Below are positions 33,294-41,172 of a stretch of 64,000 nucleotides of DNA, piece by piece (position 1 is the stretch's first letter; each line of letters starts with the position of its first letter). The notes under the pieces were generated by a model. The model was not told where the DNA came from. It did not search any database and was given only the letters and a program-made list of their open reading frames with translations. Source of the stretch: Fibrobacter sp. UBA7003 (GTDB taxonomy: Bacteria > Fibrobacterota > Fibrobacteria > Fibrobacterales > Fibrobacteraceae); contig DJXN01000001.1 in NCBI GenBank assembly GCA_002449765.1, forward strand, positions 8,947-72,946, read 5' to 3'. The translations under genes were made by a program, and so were the position numbers.

Positions 33294-34529
33294 TTACCTC
33301 AGTTTGTTGCCGCAGTTGGGGCAGAATTTAAGGGTCGGGGAAACGGCCTGTCCGCAGCGGGAGCACTGGTTGCCACCCATGCCTCCTGCTACCATCGGAT
33401 CTGCCGAGGCAAGCGGAGTGCCGCAGCTGACGCAGCGACGGGCCTTCGGGCTGTTGTCGCTTCCGCACTTCGGGCACGGCCTGTACTGGTTGCCGCAGAA
33501 GGGGCAGAACTTCGATGTCGAAGGGAATTTCTTCGCACATGCGGAACAGAACACTTCGCGGGGAACGGCCGCCATGCCGCCAGTCGCACCGGGCATCATG
33601 CCAGCGCCACCCGGCGCCATGCCCTGATTGGCAGCCATCAGCTGGGTCGGGTCGTTTACCGGGTTCATCACGGGGGCACCCTGCATCATGCCGGCTCCCA
33701 TTCCACCGCCCATGCCGCCACCCATCATCAATGCCATGCCGAGCATTCCCATCTCGCCGCCATTGTTGATAGCGTTATTCGCGGTGTCGAACGCCTGCTG
33801 CTGAGCCCAGCTGTAGCCAGCGATATTCTGCGTTGTACGCGCCGTCATCGCTTCCATCACCTTGCGCCCGTCTTCCGTCGTTTCGTCCACATCGATGGAA
33901 TCGATGTTGAAGGACCTGAGCGAGATGCCGAACCTTTCGAGGAACTCGGCTGCAGGCCCCTTCATAAAGTTAGAGATGTCTTCCAGATAGGCAGAAATGT
34001 TCATGATGCTCAGGCGGTTCGTCTGCATGTACTTGCTTACGAAACTGTTGAGCTTCATCGTGAGTTCGGCCCACATGACATTGCTCAGGTCGACAACGCT
34101 GAACGACTTTGCCGTCTTGACGACCTCGGTGAGGAAGCACTCGGCGTTGGTAACCTCGATTCCAAAGCGGCCCTGCGAAATGACCGGGATACGGGCGTTG
34201 TAGCCGGGATCGTATATGTTGAACTTCTTCGTAATCCAGGGGATTGTCGGGGGGATGCTCTTGTTCACGAACACGACCACCGACTGGAACGGATTCTTAC
34301 CACCGAACGGTATTCCGAACAAATTCCTCAGGAGCGGCAGGTTCTCGGTGCTGAGCGTGTGCTTGCCAGGGCCAAACTTGCCTAGTATCTGTCCCTTCGA
34401 AAACAGAACTGCTTCCTGGGACTCGTTGACGATAAGTTGCGTGAATGTGCTGAGATTTTCTTCAGGATACCTATAGGCAAGCGCGTTGTTGTCAGGCGGC
34501 TGCCAGGATATAGAATCGATAATGGCCAT
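33294..34529 (-). CDS. SPFH-domain protein with three C-terminal zinc ribbons
   Basis: 411 aa, GAGG before ATG 34529. The first ~240 residues match the SPFH-type 'virion core protein' family (like Bacillus YdjI): QLIVNESQEAVLFSKGQIL, FGPGKHTLSTENLPLLR, FEVTNAECFL-type strand and the helical FLERFGISLRSFNIDSIDVDE. A Gly/Met-rich linker (~255-320) follows. The C-terminus has three zinc ribbons: CSAC/CPFCG, CPKCG/CVSCG, CSRCG/CPNCG. No membrane helix; SPFH proteins oligomerise at membranes. First gene of the operon. In Bacillus, relatives sit with a PspA homologue and zinc-ribbon membrane proteins, a comparable set. Confidence 0.82.
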   Translation of the reverse strand: MAIIDSISWQPPDNNALAYRYPEENLSTFTQLIVNESQEAVLFSKGQILGKFGPGKHTLSTENLPLLRNLFGIPFGGKNPFQSVVVFVNKSIPPTIPWITKKFNIYDPGYNARIPVISQGRFGIEVTNAECFLTEVVKTAKSFSVVDLSNVMWAELTMKLNSFVSKYMQTNRLSIMNISAYLEDISNFMKGPAAEFLERFGISLRSFNIDSIDVDETTEDGRKVMEAMTARTTQNIAGYSWAQQQAFDTANNAINNGGEMGMLGMALMMGGGMGGGMGAGMMQGAPVMNPVNDPTQLMAANQGMAPGGAGMMPGATGGMAAVPREVFCSACAKKFPSTSKFCPFCGNQYRPCPKCGSDNSPKARRCVSCGTPLASADPMVAGGMGGNQCSRCGQAVSPTLKFCPNCGNKLR

Positions 34530-34801
34530 GTTTATTCCTCTTCTTCGTAGGGAAAATGTATACTTAAAGTAACAAAATATCTAATCGGAGTTTTAATGTT
34601 TATAAAATTTTACAATCAAGCATTCGCCCACTCTTCTCTCCCCGTAACGCCTTATTCCAACTAGGACGATTTTTTTCGCGAAAAAATGAATTTTCACTTG
34701 TTTTTTTGCCCAAAAAAGATGTATATACTCTAAATGCGAGGCAAAAAAAGGCCCTGCAACAGTAAAATACAACGTAACACTACTTATACGGAGGTATTCA
34801 T
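34530..34801. promoter_or_regulatory. Divergent regulatory region between the SPFH operon and hpf
   Basis: 272 bp, AT-rich. Contains a perfect 16-bp palindrome TTTTTTCGCGAAAAAA at 34671-34686 and a TATACT box at ~34722 toward hpf without a good -35. No -24/-12 element was recognised. Both transcription units must start here, so the palindrome could be a shared operator, or a small hairpin. Confidence 0.4.
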
Positions 34802-35119
34802 ATGGATATTCAGTTTTCTGCTCGCCACTTTAATGCATCTGCCGGTCTCCAGGACCGAATTCAGGAAGAAATGGACAAACTGGCCAAGTTCTACCCGAAC
34901 ATCACGGGAGCCTCCGTCATCCTCGACCACGAAGTGGAACACCAGCGTCACTGCGAAATCTCCGTAAAGATTACGGGTAACGTCGTGGTCGCCTCGGCAG
35001 ACGAGGAAAACATGGGCAAGGCCGTCGACGTCGCCCTCGAACGCGTCAAGGTGCAGCTCAAGAAGGCCAACGACAAGCAGAACGATCACCGCGCACAGCC
35101 CGTTTCCGACCTCGCATAA
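34802..35119 (+). CDS. hpf: Ribosome hibernation promoting factor (short HPF/RaiA type)
   Basis: 105 aa, the usual length of short HPF. Starts MDIQFSARHFNASAGLQDRIQEEMDKLAKFY and ends after the DVALERVKVQLKKANDK helix; basic residues on the second helix bind the 30S decoding region and favour inactive 100S ribosomes. GGAGG is 8 nt before the ATG. Normally directly after rpoN; here separated by the inserted 8-kb operon. hprK follows at 3 nt. Confidence 0.93.
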   Translation: MDIQFSARHFNASAGLQDRIQEEMDKLAKFYPNITGASVILDHEVEHQRHCEISVKITGNVVVASADEENMGKAVDVALERVKVQLKKANDKQNDHRAQPVSDLA

Positions 35120-35122
35120 GCC

Positions 35123-36148
35123 GTGCCCGAATCCAGATTCAAAGATCTCAACATCCTGCACCGGGAAAAACTCCCGGTGCGGGGCTTTTTTGATAATTAC
35201 GGCAAGGACCTCCAGCTCGCGCAATATTCTCCCGACGAGGACCTCGATACAAGCATCGCGGAAAGCGGCATCCACCGTCCGGGGCTTGCCATGGCGGGCT
35301 ACACCAAGGTCTACAGTTCCGAACAAATTCAAGTCGTAGGCCACACGGAATGGAACTACCTCGAAAGCCTCGGCCCCGAGGGCCGCAAGAAGGTGTTCGA
35401 CTCCCTTTCCGTATTCAGGGCCCCGATGTGGGTGGTGACGCATGCGCAGAAACCGCACGACGAACTCCGCGACATGTGCCACAAGCTCCACATCCCGCTG
35501 TTCTCGACCACCCTCCACACCTACGAGTTCAACAAGGGCGCCCAGCGCATCCTCGAAGAATATTTCGCACCGCATGCCGTCATCCACGGAAGCCTCGTCG
35601 ACGTCTACGGTATCGGCATGCTCTTCGTGGGCGATAGCAACGTCGGCAAGTCCGAATGCGTGCTCGACCTCGTCGAAAGCGGCCACCGCATGGTTGCAGA
35701 CGACGTTGTCCACATCAGCCACGTCGGCAACGCCATTATCGGCCGCCCCGACCCCATCGTCCGGCACCACATGGAAATCCGCGGAGTCGGCCTCCTCGAC
35801 ATCCGTTCCATGTTCGGCATCCACGCCATCCGCAAGGTGAAAAAGATCGAAGTCATCGTTGAGCTCCAGCCCTGGCAGCGCGACGCGCGCTACGAGCGCA
35901 CGGGCCTCAACGAGTTCGACGAATCCATCATGGGAGTCAAAATTCCCAAGGTGGTGCTGCCCGTGGCGCCCGGCAAGAACCTGACCGTGATTTCCGAAGT
36001 TATCGCAATGAACACGCTCATGAAGATGAACGGGCAGAACGTCGCGAAGGATTTCAACGAAAACCTGATGCAGAGGATCAAGGCGAAGGGCAAGTGCGGC
36101 GAACCCGCGTTCGAAATGGACATAGACCAGTGGTCGCTCTACGAATAG
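35123..36148 (+). CDS. hprK: HPr kinase/phosphorylase
   Basis: 341 aa, GTG start 3 nt after hpf. N-terminal half is the HprK-N domain; the C-terminal half has Walker A GDSNVGKSE (~170), the VADDVV strand and the signature EIRGVGLLDIRSMFG, all diagnostic of HPr Ser kinase. The Walker A carries Asn where GDSGxGKS is usual. The enzyme phosphorylates and dephosphorylates HPr on serine, linking carbon state to regulation. No ptsH or EIIA gene lies in this window. Confidence 0.93.
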   Translation: MPESRFKDLNILHREKLPVRGFFDNYGKDLQLAQYSPDEDLDTSIAESGIHRPGLAMAGYTKVYSSEQIQVVGHTEWNYLESLGPEGRKKVFDSLSVFRAPMWVVTHAQKPHDELRDMCHKLHIPLFSTTLHTYEFNKGAQRILEEYFAPHAVIHGSLVDVYGIGMLFVGDSNVGKSECVLDLVESGHRMVADDVVHISHVGNAIIGRPDPIVRHHMEIRGVGLLDIRSMFGIHAIRKVKKIEVIVELQPWQRDARYERTGLNEFDESIMGVKIPKVVLPVAPGKNLTVISEVIAMNTLMKMNGQNVAKDFNENLMQRIKAKGKCGEPAFEMDIDQWSLYE

Positions 36149-36175
36149 GCGAATCAAATATCTATCTTTCTGCCG

Positions 36176-37093
36176 ATGAACCAGTTCCGAAACACAATCA
36201 AGAGCAACCTGTTCCCCTTTATCGTATTCATGATATTGGTGGTCGGGTGCGCGGCGGCGTTCTACTTCTTCCACCCGGCGAGCCCCTACCATGCGCGCTA
36301 CAGCTTCGTGGTGAGCTACCAGTCCATCGGAACGCTCTCGCCGGGCAACCTCGTACGCGTGAGGGGAATCGAGAAGGGCCAGATCCTGAAGGTGGAACTC
36401 ACGGACGACGCCGTGTTCGTGAAGGTAGAAGTCTTTGCGGACGCTAAAATTTCGAGGCACTCGGAATTCAGGCTCGTGAACGCGGGGCTCATGGGCGAAC
36501 GCGAGATGAGCATCCTCACCGCGGACGACAGCGACTGGATTGTCGAGGGCGACACCGTGTTCGGCAATTACGACGACGGCATTGCCGGGGTCGGCAAGGT
36601 GCTGCTCGACGCCATCGACGACATCAACCAGATGAAGGACATGGTCGTGGCGCTCAAGGATTCGCTCACCGTGGGCACCTCGGGCAAGCGGATCGACCGC
36701 ATCGTCAAGAAGGGCGGGCGCATCGTGAAGGCCTCCAAGGACCTGGTGAACGACACGCGCGACCAGGTGCTCGGCGTGGTTTCCAAGGCCGAGGAGACAC
36801 TCGCGAAGACGCGTGAGGCTATCGACGCCGAGGCAAAGCGCGGATCCATTACCGTGGACGCGGCGTCAGCTCTCCTGGACCGCGTGGACGGCCTGCTTTC
36901 GCAAGTGAAGGAGCTCAAGGCGGACGCGGACGCCCTCGCCGCCCGGATCGAAGCCGAGGACAACACCGTAGGGCTCGCGCTCAAGAGCGACGGGAAGCTC
37001 GCCAAGGAGACCGAAAAGCTCGCCCTGGACATCGACAGGCTTATTTCCGATATAAAAAAGCGCGGTCTCAAGCTAAATGTGGATATTTTTTAA
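36176..37093 (+). CDS. MlaD/MCE-domain lipid transport protein
   Basis: 305 aa. One N-terminal membrane helix (LFPFIVFMILVVGCAAAFYFF), then a single MCE domain (~45-130: YQSIGTLSPGNLVRVRGIEKGQILKVEL ... VNAGLMGEREMSIL). A long helical C-terminal part (~130-300) is rich in Lys, Asp and Ala and should form a coiled-coil tube or needle. Likely carries phospholipid between membranes. The ATPase and permease partners (MlaF/MlaE) are not adjacent. 27 nt after hprK. Confidence 0.85.
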   Translation: MNQFRNTIKSNLFPFIVFMILVVGCAAAFYFFHPASPYHARYSFVVSYQSIGTLSPGNLVRVRGIEKGQILKVELTDDAVFVKVEVFADAKISRHSEFRLVNAGLMGEREMSILTADDSDWIVEGDTVFGNYDDGIAGVGKVLLDAIDDINQMKDMVVALKDSLTVGTSGKRIDRIVKKGGRIVKASKDLVNDTRDQVLGVVSKAEETLAKTREAIDAEAKRGSITVDAASALLDRVDGLLSQVKELKADADALAARIEAEDNTVGLALKSDGKLAKETEKLALDIDRLISDIKKRGLKLNVDIF

Positions 37094-37099
37094 TTTTTC

Positions 37100-37129
37100 T
37101 TGTCCTTTTTGTAAAAAAAAAGATAGTTT
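37100..37129 (+). promoter_or_regulatory. Putative promoter of the DksA-like gene
   Basis: TTGTCC at 37100-37105 and TAGTTT at 37124-37129 with an 18-bp A-rich spacer, ~55 bp before the start codon. Partial match to sigma-70 consensus. Confidence 0.35.
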
Positions 37130-37183
37130 AGCCCGTATAAAAGACAACCATCAAGTTTCACCGACTCTAACAAGGAGTTAACC

Positions 37184-37657
37184 ATGACCGAAAAGAAACC
37201 TGCAAAGATGAGCGATGCCGATCTCAAGTTTTTCGAGGAGATGCTCATAGAGAAGCGCCGTCAGCTGGTAACCGCCCAGAGCGAGTCGGAAAAGGCGAAC
37301 GCCTTCCAGGGCCAGAAGAACCAGTCCGGTGACGGCGGCGACTCCGACAGCGCCGATTCGGCCACCGACTACAACACGCTCGAGACGACCTTCTCGCTCG
37401 CCGCGCGCGAAGGCAAGTACCTCGTGTATCTTGAAGAGGCCCTCAAGCGCATCCACAACGGCACCTTCGGCATCTGCAAGGTCTGCAAGCAGCTCATCCC
37501 GAAGGCGCGCCTCATGGCAGTCCCCACGGCCACCAAGTGCGTAAACTGCAAGGAAGAGACCAAGAAGAAGGAACAGGAGAACAACCGCATGGAAATGGCG
37601 AGACTCTTCGCCGAAGCCCAGAGGAAGGAACTCCAGAAGAAGGCGATGGGCCGCTAG
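37184..37657 (+). CDS. DksA/TraR-family zinc-finger transcription regulator
   Basis: 157 aa; AAGGAG before the ATG. Coiled-coil arms flank an acidic tip (SGDGGDSDSADSATDYN; DksA uses acidic tip residues in the polymerase secondary channel), then TLETTFSLAAREGKYLVYLEEALKRIHNGTFGICKVCKQLIPKARLMAVPTATKCVNCKEE with the four zinc Cys. Expected to modulate initiation together with ppGpp. Convergent with the serine hydrolase gene. Confidence 0.9.
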   Translation: MTEKKPAKMSDADLKFFEEMLIEKRRQLVTAQSESEKANAFQGQKNQSGDGGDSDSADSATDYNTLETTFSLAAREGKYLVYLEEALKRIHNGTFGICKVCKQLIPKARLMAVPTATKCVNCKEETKKKEQENNRMEMARLFAEAQRKELQKKAMGR

Positions 37658-37666
37658 CCTCTCGCC

Positions 37667-38758
37667 CTACAGCGCGCCGAAGAAGGTATCGGCAAGTTTA
37701 GCGCGGAACGCATGGATGCGGTCCGCGTTTTTTTCTCGGTGCGGGTAGGTGAAGTCGGAGAGGAGCACGACCGCGGCGCCTGCGCATGGGTCCGCGACGA
37801 TGCTCGCACCGGTGAAACCGGTCTTGCCGAAGGCATGCGGGCTCACGCGCGAACCCATGAACTTGCCCTGGGCAAGTTCCCAGCCGAGGGCTGTGCAGGC
37901 GTCCGCTGCACTCGAAAATGCACGGGCTTCCGGCAACAGGAACGCATTTTCGCTCACCATCTTGAGAATACCCGCAGGCGCGACGCGGATTTCGCATCCG
38001 TCGGGGCCACAGGCTACACCGTCGTCCATCACCATCTTCACGAACTTCAGGAGGTCGGGCACACAGCTGAACATGCCGGCGCTTCCGACCGGGAACAGCT
38101 TGCGCAGAACCCAGGCGCTCTCGTCATGGATTTCGCCACAAATCTCGCGCCCGCGGAATTCGCAGATTTCCGTCGGGGCAATCTCTTCGCGCGGAACCGG
38201 GTTCGTGTCGCGCGTCAGCGGGTCGTAGCCGCTTCGCGACATGCCGAGCGGCCCGAAGAACCGCTCGTAGCCCTGCTGCTGCAGGTCCTTCCCCGCGATG
38301 CGCTGCAGAATGAGCCCAAGGAGCACGCTTGCCGGATTCCCGTAGTTGAAATCGGCACCGGGCGCCTTTGAGAACTGGTAGGTAAACAGGGCGTCGAGAA
38401 TCCCTTCGGGCGGGAGTTCGCGAAGCGTCTTCATCGGCACGCGGTAATCGAGGCTGTGCGTGAGCAGGTGGAACACGCGGATGTCATCGCGGTAGTTTGT
38501 CCGCATTTCCGGTATATAGTCTGCAACGCGGTCGTCAAGGGCGAGTTTCCCTTCGAGAATATACGAGAGGGCGAGCGTAGAGGTGGGGCATACTTTCGTG
38601 AGGCTTGCAATGTCGAAAACCGTATCTGCGGGCGTATCGAGTGCAACCGTACGCGTGGTGCCGTCGGGCAGAAGAAACCCCGCGACCGCCTTGTGGAATA
38701 CACCGGTTTCTTCCGCCTGTTCCAAGAGCCGCAAGATGTTGCTTTCGTTGAATACCAT
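37667..38758 (-). CDS. Serine hydrolase of the beta-lactamase/DD-peptidase (class C) family
   Basis: 363 aa. Catalytic S52-x-x-K55 in ASLTK, Y139-x-N141 in FNYGN and the KTG-type FGKTGFTG near 318, all in order. No signal peptide: the protein starts MVFNESNILRLLEQA, so it appears cytoplasmic and is more likely an esterase or peptidase than a true beta-lactamase. Substrate unknown. Flanked by dksA and NUDIX genes without obvious functional link. Confidence 0.85.
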   Translation of the reverse strand: MVFNESNILRLLEQAEETGVFHKAVAGFLLPDGTTRTVALDTPADTVFDIASLTKVCPTSTLALSYILEGKLALDDRVADYIPEMRTNYRDDIRVFHLLTHSLDYRVPMKTLRELPPEGILDALFTYQFSKAPGADFNYGNPASVLLGLILQRIAGKDLQQQGYERFFGPLGMSRSGYDPLTRDTNPVPREEIAPTEICEFRGREICGEIHDESAWVLRKLFPVGSAGMFSCVPDLLKFVKMVMDDGVACGPDGCEIRVAPAGILKMVSENAFLLPEARAFSSAADACTALGWELAQGKFMGSRVSPHAFGKTGFTGASIVADPCAGAAVVLLSDFTYPHREKNADRIHAFRAKLADTFFGAL

Positions 38759-38823
38759 GGGAAACTCCTGCCCGAATTATAGCAAAGTTGACGTCCCCCC
38801 TCTTTTGTATTATCTTATTTCCC

Positions 38824-39366
38824 ATGGCAGAAGAGCAAATCGACATCCTGAATCCGGACGGCACCCCCGCGGGCTATTCCTGCGGGCGCACGCGCGTACA
38901 TGCGGAAGGCCTGTGGCACCGCACGGTACACATATGGGCGTTCAACGGCAAGGGAGAAATCCTGTTCCAGCTGCGGGCCCGCGTAAAGGAAAACAATCCC
39001 GGACTCTATGACACGAGTTGCGCAGGCCACATCTCGGCCGGGGATTCAAGCATCAACGCCGCCGTGCGCGAACTGCGCGAGGAACTGGGACTCGCGAAAA
39101 GTCCGCGCGACCTCGAATACCTATTCGAGGCGACACACGAAAGTGTGCTCAACGGCGGCAGCTACCTCGACAACGAATACTACGATGTGTACAAGGTAAC
39201 ACTCAGCGACCAGGAGGCGAACTCGCTCGTCCCACAGCCCGGCGAAGTCGACGCCTTCAGGTGGATGACGCGTGAAGAATTTTTCGCAAAGCACAAGCTC
39301 CACCCCGAAAAGTTCGTCGACCACCCGAAGGACTTCCAGTGGCTGATGGAGAACGCGGGCCGCTAG
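38824..39366 (+). CDS. NUDIX hydrolase (IDI/YfcD-like group)
   Basis: 180 aa from ATG 38824. Pattern LWHRTVHIWAFNGKGEILFQLRA then GHISAGDSSINAAVRELREELGL. This fits the NUDIX box G-x5-E-x7-REUxEExGU except that the first Glu is Asp. The surrounding sequence is closest to NUDIX proteins related to isopentenyl-diphosphate isomerase. Probably hydrolyses a nucleoside diphosphate derivative; substrate unknown. DUF1653 gene follows at 17 nt. Confidence 0.87.
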   Translation: MAEEQIDILNPDGTPAGYSCGRTRVHAEGLWHRTVHIWAFNGKGEILFQLRARVKENNPGLYDTSCAGHISAGDSSINAAVRELREELGLAKSPRDLEYLFEATHESVLNGGSYLDNEYYDVYKVTLSDQEANSLVPQPGEVDAFRWMTREEFFAKHKLHPEKFVDHPKDFQWLMENAGR

Positions 39367-39383
39367 CCTACGCAGGGGGAACC

Positions 39384-39623
39384 ATGTCGAAAGCGATTGC
39401 AGGGCACCGCTACCGCCACTACAAGAAAGAGACCATGGTCTATACCGTGGTCACGGCCGATGCACTCGACTGCGAAAGCGTGAAGCCCCTCGTCGTCTAC
39501 CGGAGCGAGTACGAGACACCCGACCACCCGAAGGGGACGCTCTGGGTGCGCGACCGCAAGGATTTCGAAAGCAGGGTGACGCTCCCCGACGGTTCTACCG
39601 TCGACCGCTTTACCGAAATCTAA
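39384..39623 (+). CDS. DUF1653 protein
   Basis: 79 aa from ATG 39384 with AGGGGGA upstream. Typical DUF1653: GHRYRHYKKETMVYTVVTADALDCESVKPLVVYRSEY ... LWVRDRKDFESRV, a small beta-rich domain of unknown function, often found as a single-domain protein or next to NUDIX enzymes. Probably co-transcribed with the NUDIX gene. Confidence 0.85.
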   Translation: MSKAIAGHRYRHYKKETMVYTVVTADALDCESVKPLVVYRSEYETPDHPKGTLWVRDRKDFESRVTLPDGSTVDRFTEI

Positions 39624-39699
39624 AACTGCGGATGCATCCGCCGCCTAAAATTTCTACCTTTGTGGCAAACAAAAATTCCCTTTTTGACAAGGAGTCTCT
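39624..39699 (+). promoter_or_regulatory. purF leader, possible structured RNA
   Basis: 76 nt between DUF1653 and purF with a perfect 14-bp palindrome GCGGATGCATCCGC at 39628-39641, a TAAAATTT box and an AAGGAG ribosome site. A conserved RNA motif named Fibro-purF has been reported upstream of purF in Fibrobacter; I cannot match its consensus from memory, so this is a location-based suggestion. The palindrome has no T run and is not a standard terminator. Confidence 0.4.
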
Positions 39700-41169
39700 A
39701 TGGGCGGCTTTTGTGGTGTTGTTTCCAAGGAAGATTGTGTCAGCGACCTCTTTTTCGGGACAGACTACCATTCACATCTAGGTACACACCGCGGCGGCAT
39801 GGCGGTTCTGAACGGCAGCGGCAAGTTCCACCGCTCCATCCACAACATCCAGAACACTCCGTTCCGCAGCAAGTTCGAACATGACCTCGCCGCATTCTCC
39901 GGCAAGGTGGGAATCGGAGTCATTTCCGACACCGACCCGCAGCCGCTCGTCATGACCTCCAAACTCGGGACGTTCGCGATTGTCACCGTCGGCCTCCTCA
40001 CCAACATCGAGGAACTGAAGGACGAACTGTTCCGCAACAACTGCATGCAGCTCCAGTATTCCACCACGAGCGGCATGGTCGGCCCGACCGAAGTCGTATC
40101 CGCGCTCATCGCGACCCGCGACTCGATTGTCGACGGCCTCAAGTACGTCCACGAGAAGGTGAAGGGAAGCTGTTCCGTGCTCCTGATGGACAGCAACGGC
40201 AGATTCTACGCGAGCCGCGACCGCTGGGGCCGCACCTCGATTATCCTCGGCAAAAAAGAAGGCTCGATGATCGCCGTGCAAGAAAGCTGCGCCCTCCACA
40301 ACCTCGGCTACGACTACGTGCGCGACCTCGGCCCGGGCGAAATCGCAGAAATCACACCCGATGGCGACACGACTCTCGTCGAACCCGGCAAGAAGATGGC
40401 CATCTGCTCGTTCCTCTGGGTCTACTACGGCTACCCCGCCTCGAGCTACGAAGGCCGCAACGTGGAAATGACGCGCTACCGCTGCGGTTCCGCGCTCGCG
40501 AAGCGCACCCCCACCGATGCCGATGCCGCCTGCGGCATCCCGGATTCCGGCACGTCGCACGCCCTCGGTTACGCGCACGAGGCCGGCATCAAGTTCGCGC
40601 GCCCCTTCGTGAAGTACACGCCCACCTGGGCCCGCTCCTTCATGCCGCAAGACCAGAAGCAGCGCGAACGCGTCGCTTCCATGAAGCTCATTCCCATCCC
40701 GGGACTCATCAAGGACCGCCGTCTCGTGTTCTGCGACGACTCCATCGTGCGCGGCACCCAGCTCGGAAAGCAGGCCCTGAAGCTTTATTCACTTGGCTGT
40801 AAAGAGACGCACATGCGTATCGCATGCCCGCCGCTCGTTTACCCCTGCAAGTTCATCAACTTCTCGCGTTCCAAGAACGAATACGACCTCATCACACGCC
40901 GTTACATCCGCGACCAGGAAGGCGAGAACGCCGACATCGAGAAGTACACCGATCCGGATGGCGACGCCTACAAGGGCATGGTCGAATACATCCGCAAGAA
41001 GCTGAACCTCACGACGCTTGCGTTCCAGCGCATCGACGACGTGATTCACGCCATCGGGCTCCCCGAAGACCAGCTCTGCACCTACTGCTGGAGCGGCAAG
41101 GACTACGCCGAAACCGGCGACTGCTACCACTGTCCCTGCCACCAATGCCAGGAAGAAGAAGAGAAGTAA
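39700..41169 (+). CDS. purF: Amidophosphoribosyltransferase
   Basis: 489 aa. First committed step of purine synthesis: PRPP + glutamine to phosphoribosylamine. Ntn glutaminase half starts MGGFCGVVSKEDC (nucleophile probably Cys5 after removal of a four-residue leader), with GTHRGGMAVLN and RDRWGRTSI. The transferase half has the PRPP loop RLVFCDDSIVRGTQL near 340. Cys residues at RIACPPLVYPC and LCTYCWSG ... DCYHCPC suggest the Fe-S-containing class. AAGGAG lies 8 nt before the start. Confidence 0.92.
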   Translation: MGGFCGVVSKEDCVSDLFFGTDYHSHLGTHRGGMAVLNGSGKFHRSIHNIQNTPFRSKFEHDLAAFSGKVGIGVISDTDPQPLVMTSKLGTFAIVTVGLLTNIEELKDELFRNNCMQLQYSTTSGMVGPTEVVSALIATRDSIVDGLKYVHEKVKGSCSVLLMDSNGRFYASRDRWGRTSIILGKKEGSMIAVQESCALHNLGYDYVRDLGPGEIAEITPDGDTTLVEPGKKMAICSFLWVYYGYPASSYEGRNVEMTRYRCGSALAKRTPTDADAACGIPDSGTSHALGYAHEAGIKFARPFVKYTPTWARSFMPQDQKQRERVASMKLIPIPGLIKDRRLVFCDDSIVRGTQLGKQALKLYSLGCKETHMRIACPPLVYPCKFINFSRSKNEYDLITRRYIRDQEGENADIEKYTDPDGDAYKGMVEYIRKKLNLTTLAFQRIDDVIHAIGLPEDQLCTYCWSGKDYAETGDCYHCPCHQCQEEEEK

Positions 41170-41172
41170 GGA

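Noticed and set aside
37667..38758. Antibiotic-resistance beta-lactamase
   Set aside because: Fold motifs match the class C superfamily, but there is no export signal, so a resistance role is unlikely.
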